The position numbers were made by a program, and so were the translations under genes. Below are positions 33,822 to 44,672 of a stretch of 64,000 nt of DNA, one piece after another. The notes under the pieces are model-generated. The model was given only the letters and a program-made list of their open reading frames with translations. It made no database searches and was not told the DNA's origin. The DNA is taken from positions 276,059 to 340,058 of the forward strand of contig JAACJM010000088.1 in the NCBI GenBank assembly GCA_013368315.1, written 5' to 3'. How positions within the stretch are numbered: the stretch's first letter is position 1; the number at the start of each line of letters is the position of its first letter. Source of the stretch: Tetrapyrgos nigripes (lineage: Eukaryota > Basidiomycota > Agaricomycetes > Agaricales > Campanellaceae).

Positions 33822-34378
33822 ACCGCCTTTACATCCTCTAATTCAACTCTAAATTCCTCATCCACCACAGTCCCGACCTCCGCGTATGAAGGGATAAATT
33901 CAACTGAACCAAACACCTCTTGACCACAGTCCTGACAAGTAATGCACGCTGAAGTTACAGACACACTACATTTGCCACACTTCAAGTTCAAGCCTTTGCT
34001 CAGTGAGACATATCGAGCATTGGAAGCCCTGCCCTCTCGTGCTTTTTTCTGTATTTCTTCTCGCAACCTGAAAATGCTTATACTGGCGGCATATCCAATC
34101 ATCTCCACATCGTCCTTGGTTGGCATTTGCGTCTGTAGTACTAGATTGATATAGCCGGAGCGAAGCCATTCATGAGCGTGAAACCTCCGTCCCATCTCAA
34201 CACTCTCAGTTGCCTCGAACGGAATGGATATCTCGTCGATGGCGAGCTCTCGAGCATCCAGGAATCGCCATTGAGTAGCCAGCTTCAATACGGATTTCCA
34301 CTCGGAGAGAGAGAGGTCCCACTCTTCTTTGCGTATTTTTCTGAGAAACCGGTCACGACTGTGGAATTCAATAGGCAT
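33797..34378 (-). pseudogene. Truncated BTB/POZ-type protein, C-terminal part
   Basis: An open frame of 193 codons reads IRKEEWDLSLSEWKSVLKLA, then WRFLDARELAIDEIS, EMGRRFHAHEWLRSGYINLV and ASISIFRLREEIQKKAREGR. It then has two CxxC pairs (CGKC...CITCQDCG) typical of the tail of BTB-domain proteins that are abundant in Agaricomycetes. The N-terminal BTB domain itself is missing upstream, where the hydrophobin duplication block begins, and the stop lies inside the UGDH-derived repeat. It therefore looks cut at both ends by rearrangement. The BTB assignment rests on the downstream helical region only. Confidence 0.6.
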
Positions 34379-34804
34379 TTGAAGCCAAAAGTACGTACTG
34401 ACTACTGGTCAAACTTAAGCGGGCCTCCACCAGTAACTACCGGTCTTGCTAGCAAATCTACATGATGGCCTCCACGAGACTTGGTATGATCTATACATCA
34501 TCCCCTCTATGCCACCTGGTCCATGGTTCATTTTTTGTGTGATATGCCGCACATCTTTGAAGGGCGAGGTGAGACAAGTCTCATCTTTGACATCGACAAG
34601 GTCGCTGTTCGTTGCCGGCATCTCAGTACTTGCCAAGCTCATTTCACAGAAAATGTTCGGAGCACAATGAATGTATAGTATTAAATCAAGGTCAAATCAA
34701 GGAGACCAAACTGTCCAACCCAACCAACTGACTACGTCGATACTGAGTATTGTCCAACCAAGAAACTAGATATCATTAATGAAGAGAGCGAGGGAGCGGA
34801 ACGC

Positions 34805-35253
34805 TTAGAGGTTGATGTTGATGGGAGTGCAGCCAAGGGCAATGACGCCGTCTGTAAGAGGGCAGAGCGTCAGACATTGCAATGAATTGAGGGGCAATAG
34901 TGAACTTACTGAAGCTGTTGTTCGTGCAGCAGACGGGCTGAGCAGTGCAGGAGTTTCCTCCAACGCCAATGACAGAAATTGGAGTGCACGTTATGCCGAC
35001 TTGGGCAGTGATATCTCCAATGACAATGCCAAGCAAACCCGCGAGAGTAGTAGCAGTGCTGGAGCTGCCAGATTGGACGCTGTTGCAGCACTACAAAGGA
35101 AAAGCGTCAACATTGAGGTCAAGCAGATATCAGCAAACGTCGAATACTTACTTGCAGTGAGCCAGTGTTGCATTGATCTGTTTGACGAACTTCAAGGGGT
35201 GTGGCAGCCGCAAGGGAAGCGAGGGCAGCGACGGTGAGGAATTTGAACTGCAT
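34805..35253 (-). CDS. Class I hydrophobin 2
   Basis: Three exons, 35253-35152, 35090-34910 and 34851-34805, have GT-AG introns at the same positions and phases as hydrophobin 1. The signal peptide is [26 protein letters not shown] propeptide-like stretch absent from hydrophobin 1 follows. The eight cysteines are QCNT, LQCCNS, ITCTP, NSCTA, VCCTN and LGCTP, and the protein ends PININL. It is about 109 residues. Hydrophobin 3 is its near-identical twin from a tandem duplication. It is a structural surface protein of hyphae or fruit bodies; the sequence does not say which. Confidence 0.95.
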
Positions 35254-35342
35254 GATGAGAGAGTGTTGTTGGTTTGGAAAGGACCGGTGAACTTGAAAGA
35301 CTGTGAGTTGTTCGAGTGAAGAAAGTGGGCATCTCGCTGGGG

Positions 35343-35350
35343 TATTTATA
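35343..35350 (-). promoter_or_regulatory. TATA box of hydrophobin 2
   Basis: TATAAATA on the minus strand, 90 bp before the ATG; the same motif at the same spacing precedes hydrophobin 3. Confidence 0.7.
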
Positions 35351-35661
35351 CGTTTTGTGACTTGTCGGCTGGACCTCGAACGGAATCACAGCAAGACAAA
35401 AAATTTGTTCGGTATGAGCGGAATTATACGATATACATCAGATTCAGATGTCAATCATAACGCATAAGCTCAATATAAGATGGCTTGGACCAGAATATTA
35501 ATCTAGAAGACACTGCTGACGAGAAAAGCGGAATTCTTGGGCGGTCAACGTTTCAACAGCCATTGGCTGGCGTGATAGAGTTTCATTGGAGAATTCGTAG
35601 GAATTTGATCCCAGAAGGACTACTCGAAGGTCAGGAAGAAGTTTTCAGCATATAGACACCA

Positions 35662-35735
35662 AGGGGGTGGCGAGCGAGGGGGTGGCGAGCGAGGGGGTGG
35701 CGAGCGAGGGGGTGGCGAGCGAGGGGTGGCGAGCG
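35662..35735 (+). repeat. 15 bp minisatellite
   Basis: Four exact units of AGGGGGTGGCGAGCG and a fifth of 14 bp lacking one G. The matching place in duplication unit B (~38112-38140) has only one full unit and a degenerate neighbour, so copy number changed after the duplication. Confidence 0.93.
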
Positions 35736-35960
35736 TACTAGTTTTCAAGGCTACTATTCGCTTCATCCTTGGGAGACGTCAATTTGTGTAATGCCTGAAC
35801 ACGGGTTGAAGGGAGTATTATGGCGGCTTTTGACTGGACTTAGCGGGAGCTTTAAGACAGATGAGGATGTGTGCGAATGCAGGATACTGAAGGTTATGAC
35901 GATGAGCGTTCCAAGCGAGGGACTGGTAGATCGGTACAACTTGATTGCCGAGACCCTGTA

Positions 35961-36859
35961 CCTGACTGTAAGCGCCTGGGCGCTCGCAGACGCCTCCGGC
36001 GCCCTTCGGTCTGGCCTGCGGCCAGAGGCTGTCACACCGAGTCACGTGGTCGCTTCCATGGCATTCCCGGGACCCGCAGCTCCTCTGACGCGTCGCCGTT
36101 TGACTTTATCTTTTTCAGCACGTCAGCACGCCGCAACAATTCTGGCGCGTCGCACGGCACTGCCACTACGTAGATCAATGTTAACTTGCGAGAAATTCCT
36201 GCAAGCGTTGAGGAAGGTCCAGCCTTGAGACACTTTTCAGTGCAAAATTATAGATTTTTGACGTTCGTAAAATAACGAATGAGTATGAATACTATGTATG
36301 AGTGGTTTCATGCCACGTCTCTGGATCTTGCCTTGGTTTAAGTATCGTTGCCTGTCATCCTTATGTGTCTCGTTTTTCTCTTTTATTTAGTGTTCACTAT
36401 GCTGTACAAACTACAGAGTCGCGTTGGAGTCGCGTCTTTTTCTGATGTCAGTTAGCGAGGTGGCCAATAAGGAGGGTCAGAGTTCACGATTCTGGCTTTG
36501 ATCCAGACACTGATTCCAATTCGCAAGTCGCAACTCATGAAACGGCCAGAACCGTCGCTTCAACTCTGACGTGGACCGCACTTTCGCAGCAGCGATTCAC
36601 TGGCACCCTTAATTCAATTCACCCGTCGTTTAAATTTCATCCAAGAAAACTACATGATTCCCGCTGTGGAGAATCGTCGAGGTGAATCGACCAGGCGAAC
36701 CGACAACTCGGGGTGCTCTTCGATTCGATTCTGAAATCGAAAGTCGAATCCGCAAACTTTAACCCCCCCCCCCCCCCCAGTTAGCGCTCCGCGGCCTTCC
36801 TCCTATTCCATGTCGACGCGCACTCGACGCATCTGGCACGAGACATAGAATGACATATA
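35961..36859. other. Spacer between the two hydrophobin duplication units
   Basis: No gene recognised. There is a GC-rich palindromic patch near 36010-36030 (CTGGCCTGCGGCCAG) and a run of 16 C at 36763-36778. Confidence 0.45.
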
Positions 36860-37169
36860 CATCATCCCCTCTATGCCTGGTCCGTGGTTCATTTTTGTGT
36901 GATATGCCGCACATGTTTGAAGGGCGAGGTGAAACAGATCTCATCTTTTACAACCGTGACGACAAGGTCGCTGTTCGTTGCCGTCATCTCAGTACTTCCC
37001 AAGCTCATCTCACAGAAAATGTTCGGAGCACAATGAATGTATATGGTATTAAGATATCAAAGAGAGACTAAACTGTCCAACCCAGCTAACTGACTACGTC
37101 GATACTGAGTATTGTCCAACCAAGAAACTAGATATCATCAATGATGAAGAGAGCGAGGGAGCGGAACGC

Positions 37170-37619
37170 TTAGAGGCTGAGGTTGATGGGGGTGCAGCCA
37201 AGGGCAACGACGCCGTCTGGAAGAGGGTAGAACGTCAGACATTGTAGTGAATTGAGGGGCAACAGTGAACTTACTGAAGCTGTTGTTCGTGCAGCAGACG
37301 GGCTGAGCAGTGCAGGAGTTTCCTCCAACGCCAATGACAGAAATTGGAGTGCACGTTATGCCGACTTGGGCAGTGACTTCTCCAATGACAACGCCAAGCA
37401 AACCTAAGAGACTAGAGGCAGTGCTGGAGTCGGCAGATTGGACGCTTTGGCAGCACTACGAATGGAAAAGCGTCAACATTAAGGTCAAGCAGATATCAGC
37501 AAACGTCGAATACTCACTTGCAGTGAGCCAGTGTTGCATTGATTTGTTTGACGAACTTCAAGGGGTGTGGCAGCCGCAAGGGAAGCGAGGGCAGCGACGG
37601 TGAGGAATTTGAACTGCAT
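37170..37619 (-). CDS. Class I hydrophobin 3
   Basis: Exons 37619-37518, 37455-37275 and 37216-37170 match hydrophobin 2 exon for exon. The signal peptide [18 protein letters not shown] is identical to that of hydrophobin 2. The mature protein differs mainly in the loop after the CC pair (QCCQSVQSADSSTASSLLG versus [19 protein letters not shown]) and the end (PINLSL). All eight cysteines are present. Substitutions between the twins concentrate in that loop while the rest is nearly fixed. Confidence 0.95.
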
Positions 37620-37708
37620 GATAAGAGAGTGTTGTTGGTTTGGAAAGGACCGGTGAACTTGAAAGACTGTGAGTTGTTCGAGTGAAGAAAGTGGGCATCT
37701 CGCTGGGG

Positions 37709-37716
37709 TATTTATA
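37709..37716 (-). promoter_or_regulatory. TATA box of hydrophobin 3
   Basis: TATAAATA, 90 bp upstream of the ATG on the minus strand, identical in context to that of hydrophobin 2. Confidence 0.7.
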
Positions 37717-38290
37717 CGTTTTGTGACTTGCCGGCTAGACCTCGAACGGAATTGCAGCAAGACAAAAATTTTTGTTCGGTATGAGCGGAATTGTACGACA
37801 TACATCAGATTCAGATGTCAATCATAACGCATAAGGTCAACATAAGATGGCTTGGACCAGAATATTAATCTAGAAGACACTGCTGACGAAAAAAAGCGGA
37901 ATTCTTGGGCGGTCAACGTTTCAACAGTCATTGGCTGGCGTGATAGAGTTTTATTGGAGAATTCGTAGGAATTTGATCCCCAGTATGAGATGATGATATT
38001 CGAGCCAGTTTAGTTCCAGCAAGATCCCGGTTGCGGCATTTCAAGAAACAGATTTCATGTGAAACCCTACTCGAAGGTCAGCAAGAAGTTTTCAACATAT
38101 AGACACCAAGGAGGTGGTGATCGAGGGGGTGGCGAGCGTACTAGTTTTCAAGGCCACTATTCGCTCCATCCTTGGGAGACGTCAATTTGTGTAATGCCTG
38201 AACACGGGTTGAAGGGAGTGTTATGGCGGCTTTTGACTGGACTTAGCGGGAGCTCCATGAGTAGATGAGGATGTGTGCAAATGCGGGGTG

Positions 38291-38926
38291 CAGGGTTACG
38301 ACGATGAGTATAACAAACCGAGACTTACCCAGCGATTGATAGCAAAGGTGTGGTCTGTTTGAAAAGTGAACCCGGGTCTTATATTGTAAAGATGCATCGG
38401 CACGTCGATAGCAAAGCGAACGCTACCGAGAAAGACCGCAAAAAATCAGCGAACGAGCCATATATACACCATAGTTGACGTTGAGCTCCTGTAGAAGATT
38501 GCGATGTAGGACTGATCGAAACGAAACTTGTCCGAGTCGCAGGAATTATAGTCACATAAGTGTGACGAGTGTGACTGTGGCTCAGAGGACCCGGCTCGTA
38601 GCGGTATCTCAACCCCTTGAGCTACCGAACAGCATCAGAAATGCTCCTCAGAGCCCTTATACCCCATACCATCAATTCAATTGTCCAAAAATTCGTCCCC
38701 ATGGACCCAAACCACGCGTTTTCTCGGTATTTGCATTGAAATGAGGCCGCGGCGGTACACGGCGGTTGGGTAGTACACGGGGCATCACATTTCTCCAGAC
38801 TTACTTCGGACCTGACAGCTTCTCAACAGCTTCTCAATAGCATGTCACAACCTTGTGCTTCATCGGCAAGCATACCACTTGATTCTGGACCACGGCGTGT
38901 ATCTACTTTCCTTTGGATTCATCAAC
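38291..38926. other. Spacer upstream of the HET pseudogene
   Basis: No gene is recognised. From about 38805 it is similar to the 5' flank of the intact HET gene (47220 onward), including two units of the CAGCTTCTCAA minisatellite. Confidence 0.4.
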
Positions 38927-41018
38927 GCCATATCGGTTGCAAGAGCTCATGGTAAGAGAAGAGCTACAACTCGGAAGGTACGACATCTTTGTTGGTTTTC
39001 TTGAAAGTGTAAATTGATTACTAGCCTCCCCAGGTCCTTCCGAAACGACTCATAAACACACATACGTTAAAATTAGTGGATTTTTCGGAAGACGATGCGA
39101 TTCCACACTATGCTATCTTGTTGCACAAACGGTGTCATGGCCACGAAATCAGCTATCAGGACTATCTGGATCCTCGACCCGAGACGAAGATGAAAATAGG
39201 ATACCGGAAGATACAAAACGCCTTGCACATGAGCACGTTTGGACAGGCTCAATTTCATCTGGATAGACACCGTCTGCATCAACCAGGGCAACCGTGATGA
39301 AGTTGCGCGAAATATCAATTCCATGTACTCCTACTATCAGAACTCTCGCGTCTGCTATACTCACTTAGCGGACGTCTTCAACTCAAACGACGGACCTTAC
39401 GTGGTCGGGAGGACTCCGGCACTTTGGATGAGTGGGGTTGGTTCCAGAGAGGATGGACTCTGCAGGAATTGGTTGCACCTCGAGAAGTCATATTCCTCAA
39501 TGCACACTGGGAGGTGATCGGGAATAGGCACCTGTTGAAGCTCGAGGTGTCTAGGATCACTGGGATACCTGAAACTGTGTTGGACGGGAGTAGGGCGATC
39601 GAAGAAGTCGATTTATTTGAACGAATGGCTTGGTGTGCGGGCAGGGAGACTACCGAACCTCCAGACCTAGCCTATTGCCTTCTAGGCATCCTGGGTGTCT
39701 CCCTTACCCCAGATTACACCGAGGATGTTAGGACAGCATTCCAACGGCTGCACAGCACGCTCTCGCACTCGTATCCGGAGCGTTTCCAAGCAATGCAGGG
39801 TGACGATATCTACCTCAGACTCCTTCATCAAAGCACGCGTGCTCGAGTCGACTCGGGTTATAAAGCCGTCACGTTTAATGATGCCGGTGCACACCATTAC
39901 GCAGCGACACCGTTTGTCTCCCTTGCTAAATATTCCTCACCTCTGATGAACCCAGACCTGAAGTACGCTGTCACCTCTACCTTTACGCCTTACATTCATT
40001 TGGGCCGCCATCCTGAATGTACCCCGAGACTTCAGCCACGCACCCTTGGTTCGGATCCGAATCATGTCAACCCATTATTTACCGTCGACATCTATCAACT
40101 TATCCAGCGCTCTCCTTCTACTCATACTCCGCCTATCACGTCAGGCCTTGGTGATGCCCACCCCAAGTAGACACCTTGTCTGATCTCGCGCCACCCAGAT
40201 TCGAGCTACACATGCTGCTTAATGCCGAAACCTGGACAGGGCAATTCCATCTTGACTTTTCTAATTACGAACTAGTATTGTATCCACTCCTGACCGATTA
40301 TGACCTCGGCCCATTACCCATCGGCCCCACATCCTTGCAGACGTCCGTGGATGCCACACGCACAGCTATCAATTCCTTACGCATCGTTTGTGATTTGATA
40401 CCCCAATGACCGATTAACCTTTCAGGAAACCCCAAGTTCATCGGGTGGACAGAGACCAAATTATCAATGACCGTTGTCAATCATTTGAAATCATCAGTGA
40501 CCGCTCTCGATATATTTGCCAGCATACGTCAGGTACTTCAAACTCCTATACTCCATTCCGGCTGGGACAATTTAGCCGAGAACGAACGAGACGCCGTAAC
40601 CAGAAGAGGTGCAAAGCTGCAGAAAACTGGGAAGAAGAAGAAAAATCGAAGGGAATGAAGAGGATTGATTTTCTGAAGGGAAAGGTGTACTTTAATGGGT
40701 TGCTTATGGACTGGGAGAACGGGGTTATGAAGCTGGTCATGGGCAGTCAGGCAAATTCGTCCTTGTCCCAGGTAAGCCTTCTGTGAAGCCTGACAGATTA
40801 CGGTTACTGGCATCTCGTTACCTTATTCAGAGCCGTCAATGGCAGAGACTCAATCCCGGGAGAAGGTTTTGAAGAAGATTTCCGAACCGAGTGGTGTTTT
40901 GAAACGCTCTAGGAGTGACCGTGCTTTGAAGGAGGATGCTATTCCAGAAACGGATATAGACCGACTCCTTAATTCTCTCTGGCTAACAGAGACTCAGCCA
41001 ACACATGCAACAGCTTGA
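38927..41018 (+). pseudogene. HET-domain gene, decayed duplicate
   Basis: Closely matches the intact HET gene at 47380-48740 but is inactivated. The start codon is changed (ATATCGG against ATGTCGC). One extra base near 39215 shifts the frame in the ACTRARLDGL region. Extra bases near 39432 shift it again at MSGWFQRGW. A lost base near 40165 creates an early stop. It retains a C-terminal part (to 41018) that the intact copy lacks: DTLSDLAPPRFELHMLL near 40170, then a region with GWTETKLSM and a Ser/Arg/Lys-rich tail. It therefore preserves the ancestral length, while the intact copy preserves the ancestral reading frame. HET domains act in self/non-self recognition at hyphal fusion. Confidence 0.9.
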
Positions 41019-41276
41019 GAGGCACCTGTTCTGGCTTTCTGTGTCGTAGTGGTTTACCAAAAGCGTCCAAAGCTCGAGACTTTGGTTATAGGACCGGGTC
41101 CAAGGCACGTTTTTTCGCATAGCAGACTTCCACAGACTTGTCTAGTTATGAATAGAGTCCTTTACTCTGAACGCCAGCCCAAACGTTCGTAACTCGTTCA
41201 CGTCGTCCACATCCATCCTCTTCGGATCCGCTGTTTAAAGTTGGTTTGAAACTAAGTTGAAGGTTTAGGTTTGAAC
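41019..41276. other. Spacer, no gene seen
   Basis: Short spacer between the HET pseudogene and the UGDH 3' flank. No coding or repeat structure recognised. Confidence 0.3.
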
Positions 41277-41755
41277 GATTACAACAAGACAACAGACAAC
41301 CTGGGATTCTATTCCGAAAAACTTGCTTGAAGTAACGGGCCCGAGTCGTCGAGTAAAAAGTCAAGTAAAGCAAATCCAATCCAATCCAAGCGGTCCCCAC
41401 GTGCATTTTTCCTTTTCCCCACTGCAACTGCCCCCCCCCCCCCAATTTACCCCAAATGAAAAGTTTGCGAATATCGCAAGGATATCCCCTCCCCTCCTCT
41501 ACGTACATCTGACTGATTATGTGCGCATCTCCAGTCCAAATTAAATAGTGATTATTGCTCTAATACAGTTCTATGAGTCGTCAATGACAAGGCGGCCCTA
41601 CGGAGTCTGAGTCTATGGGTGGGTAAGGATAAGTATACATATACACATGACGTTTTGCGCATGCACATACGTCGGGTGGGCTTTGGGTATCTGGTATATG
41701 TATATGATGGATGTATGACGACTCAAGAGGTACCGGTTCCAGTGTCTAATTTCTT
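41277..41755 (-). repeat. 3' flank of UGDH shared with the dispersed repeats
   Basis: Interrupted similarity to 33160-33540 and 961-1222/6450-6555: GTAACGGGCCCGAGT-like, TCTATGAGTCGTCAATGACA-like, and the CTAGTTTCTAG...TTGATTTACAT stretch next to the stop codon. It is more diverged than copies A and B are from each other. A run of 14 C lies near 41430. Confidence 0.65.
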
Positions 41756-41758
41756 GAT

Positions 41759-42427
41759 TTACATCCCATTGCCACGACCGATAACGGTTACCTGCATATC
41801 AAGATGAAGATGTGAGTATTTCATGAGAAAAATAAAATAAAACCAAAACCAACCTTAAACCCAATCCTCCTCAACCTCTCCGCCTCTTCCAACCCCAAAA
41901 TCAACCTTCCATCGAATACGAAAGCGGGTTTGTTCATTCCATCGTAGACGGTTTGCCAGTCGATGCCTGTTTGAAAGGTTTAAAAAGTTTTAGGTTTTGT
42001 GATATAAAGTGAATGATATCATACATACCTTCCCTAAATTCCTTCCACTCTGTTGCAATAACGAGCGCGTCTGCACCTTGGGTAGCATCGAGGGTAGTGG
42101 GGCGGAGGGTTACGGAGGATTTGACTATGGGGAAAACAGCAAAACGTCGCGTCAGCAAACGTCGTCAAGTCGATGAAAAGGACAAAGACAGCGAAATACG
42201 AAGAGTAGACTCAAGAAAAAAGACAGTGAGACAGACGTACTCTCCTCAATCCCCATATCCCCACACGCCTCTTCCAAATCCTGCCAAATCTGTTCATGTG
42301 GAACTTGAGGGTCGTAAATCGACACGTTGGGGCGTTCTTTTAAAAAGTCGCGGATGAGCGTGATGGAAGCTGATTCTCGGGTGTCGTCGGTGTCAGCTTT
42401 GAAGGCGAAGCCTAGGACGGCGATGTT
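41759..42427 (-). pseudogene. UDP-glucose 6-dehydrogenase, C-terminal fragment
   Basis: UGDH oxidises UDP-glucose to UDP-glucuronate. Four minus-strand exons are in frame: 42427-42241 (NIAVLGFAFKADTDDTRES, then SIYDPQVPHEQIW), 42124-42029 (ALVIATEWKEFRE), 41966-41854 (VYDGMNKPAFVFDGRLIL) and 41791-41759 (VTVIGRGNGM, stop). These cover the UDP-binding C-terminal domain only, about 143 of a normal ~470 residues. The Rossmann N-terminus and the catalytic-cysteine domain are not found to the right. An acceptor-like CTAG precedes 42427, but the sequence beyond (42480-42520) does not continue the protein and is out of phase. It is either a truncated gene or the conserved end of a rearranged one. 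Two more copies of the last exon lie at 33538-33570 and 6557-6589. Confidence 0.88.
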
Positions 42428-43392
42428 CTAGATGATAGACAACATACAGTAAGTAGCTGAAAGAAAAAAAGAAGTAAAGCTTCGCCTTACCTTTCACTAT
42501 TCTTCCGGTGTGAGCTTCTGAGTAGTCGTGTACTCATAGTATTCTTTCTGACGATACCTGAAAAGTGACCAGGTCCCAGTAGTACGCATCAATTTTCTTG
42601 TGGGCCTTCAGGTGTAGACATGACTTGCAATTGGAAGACGGAAGACGCGAGTGGCAACTGCAAGGGCCCGATTTGTGTCCAACTTCACGTGATGACCTCG
42701 CGCTGACTTGGACATTGCTTCAATGCTTGGACAACAATATTCTTTCTCCTCTCGTCGTCGACAGCGATATGCGCAGCAAGAGAAGCTACAGGACACCTTG
42801 ACGAAGAATTAGCTGGAGTGTTTTTCCTACATCATTCTCTGCCTACCAACTGCCTACCAGCGCCTGCAACCATCATCTCCACTCCTTCACTTGTTATAGT
42901 ACCAAGATTGGTACAAATTCCTCCCGCCTTCACGACCCATTGTCTCAACTTTTCCACTGTCTCCATCTGCTTCTCAAGTACTTGTATTCCGCCTCGACAC
43001 AATGCACGTCATACTAGGATTGACTAGGATACAAGTCCTCTTAACAACGCCTTCACCTTCTACAATCTCTGGGAGTCTAGGGGAGTTGCACAGGCTCATA
43101 GCACAGCCTTCATACTTAGCAAGGAGTTACTGGCGCAGCTCAATTGTTACTCATCTACGATTTCCCTGACGATGTCTTTCAGTGTACAGCATGTTTCCAG
43201 CGAATTTATAGATTGACTTTAGCTCTACAGTACTCGAGTTTGTTTCTACGAGTACAATTGGAGTACAGTGGAGCGGTAACACCCGTCTTCCCTAGGCAGC
43301 AGTCACTATAGGCCTTTGACGGCACCTTCATCTCATCATTGTTCTGTTACAAACTCTGCAAGACCACTTCCGAGTCAAGTTCCTCCCAAAAC
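42428..43392. other. Spacer between UGDH fragment and repeat-protein gene
   Basis: Several short frames but nothing recognised. The missing UGDH exons are not here. The last part is the promoter region of the 43505 gene. Confidence 0.4.
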
Positions 43393-43400
43393 CTATAAAA
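43393..43400 (+). promoter_or_regulatory. TATA box of the secreted repeat protein
   Basis: CTATAAAAGATG context about 105 bp upstream of the ATG at 43505. Confidence 0.6.
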
Positions 43401-43504
43401 GATGCCCTCACCCCTGCACTCATCTTCAGCAGTCTTCCTAGCAGAAGACTTGGTATTACTCCCCGACCCATATTACCCAACACTATCTCTCCTTGACCTA
43501 CAAA

Positions 43505-44672
43505 ATGCTCCTCTCGTTTTCTACATCCGTTCTTCTTGCCATTGCCCTCATGTCCAGCACCTTGCTGAGCTCTGCCTTGCCCATACTACCAACCCCCCTG
43601 TGAGTTTGTCTTTTCTGTCAATCAGCACTACCAGAGTGTCTTACCATCTTCTTTTCACCTATGTAGGCCTCAGCAGAGATCAACGGAGCTAGCAAAATGG
43701 CATCAAGATAACGGGACCATTCGGTCGTCTGGATCAGTCATTTCTACTACTCATCTCTATCGCGCTCGCGATGGTACTAGCCCGCCAGATGGGTCTTCTC
43801 CAGCAGACCCGTCTACTTCCCCAGTCGGGACTCCTCCACCAGACCCATCTACTTCCCCAGTTGGGACTCCTCCACCAGACTCGTCTACTTCCCCAGTTGG
43901 GACTCCACCAGACTCGTCTACTTCCCCAGTTGGGACTCCACCAGACTCGTCTACTTTCCCAGTTGGGACTCCACCAGACTCGTCTACTTCCCCAGTCGGG
44001 ACTCCTCCACCAGACTCGTCTACTTTACCAGTCGGGACTCCTCCACCAGACTCGTCTACTTCCCCAGTCGGGACTCCTCCACCAGACTCGTCTACTTCCC
44101 CAGTCGGGACTCCTCCACCAGACTCGTCTACTTCCCCAGTCGGGACTCCTCCACCAGACTCGTCTACTTCCCCAGTCGGGACTCCTCCACCAGACTCGTC
44201 TACTTCCCCAGTCGGGACTCCTCCACCAGACTCGTCTACTTCCCCAGTCGGGACTCCTCCACCAGACTCGTCTACTTCCCCAGTTGGGACTCCACCAGAC
44301 TCATCTACTTCCCCAGTCGGGACTCCTCCACCAGACTCGTCTACTTCCCCAGTTGGGACTCCTCCACCGGACTCGTCCACTTCCCCAGTGCCATCTACTT
44401 CCCCAGTTGGGACTCCTCCACCAGACCCGTCTACTTCCCCAGTCGGGACTTCTCCATCAGATCCATCTACTTCCCCAGTCGAGACTTCTCCACCAGACCC
44501 ATCTACTTCCCCTGGATCAGTCATTTCTACTATCCATCTCTATCGCGCTCGCAATAATACTACCCCGCTAGATGGGTCTTCTCCACCTGATGGGTCTTCT
44601 CCCCAGTCACGACTTCTCCACCTGATGGGTCTTCTCCCCAGTCACGACTTCTGCACCAGACGGGTCTACTAG
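43505..44672 (+). CDS. Secreted Pro/Ser/Thr-rich repeat protein
   Basis: Exon 1 (43505-43599) encodes a signal peptide (MLLSFSTSVLLAIALMSSTL). A GT-AG intron (43600-43666) joins in frame to exon 2. After a short unique region (SVISTTHLYRARDGT) come about 19-20 tandem units of PDSSTSPVGTPP (12 residues) or an 11-residue form lacking one P. The gene reads 366 residues to a TAG at 44672. Past it, from about 44607 to 45156, a second block of 15-residue units (DGSTSDTPPVTTSAP) is open in another frame. The unique SVIST..HLYRAR stretch is repeated at the border (44512-44590), so the two blocks may be one gene joined by an intron or split by a frameshift. The composition suggests a heavily O-glycosylated cell-wall or extracellular protein. 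No anchor or catalytic domain is seen. Confidence 0.7.
43795..44510 (+). repeat. 36/33 bp coding minisatellite
   Basis: Tandem units around CCAGACTCGTCTACTTCCCC; most are 36 bp and some 33 bp (loss of one proline codon), so length changes stay in frame. Several central units are identical in sequence, a sign of recent homogenisation. Confidence 0.93.

Larger units (their letters stand above)
34480..35960. repeat. Tandem segmental duplication, unit A (hydrophobin 2)
   Basis: This stretch, from CATCATCCCCTCTATGCC through the hydrophobin and its promoter to the region after the minisatellite, is repeated at about 36860-38290 with high identity. The unit is ~1.4 kb in direct orientation. Confidence 0.85.
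36860..38290. repeat. Tandem segmental duplication, unit B (hydrophobin 3)
   Basis: A direct copy of 34480-35960 carrying hydrophobin 3, the same promoter and the same upstream sequence (GTCAATTTGTGTAATGCCTG near 38178). It contains a ~65 bp stretch (near 37980-38050) absent from unit A and a shrunken minisatellite. Confidence 0.85.

Noticed and set aside
43757..44524. A 255-codon antisense frame of GEVDESGGGVPT repeats as a gene
   Set aside because: It is the mirror of the secreted repeat protein. It lacks a signal peptide or known repeat family, whereas the sense strand has a TATA box, signal peptide and intron.
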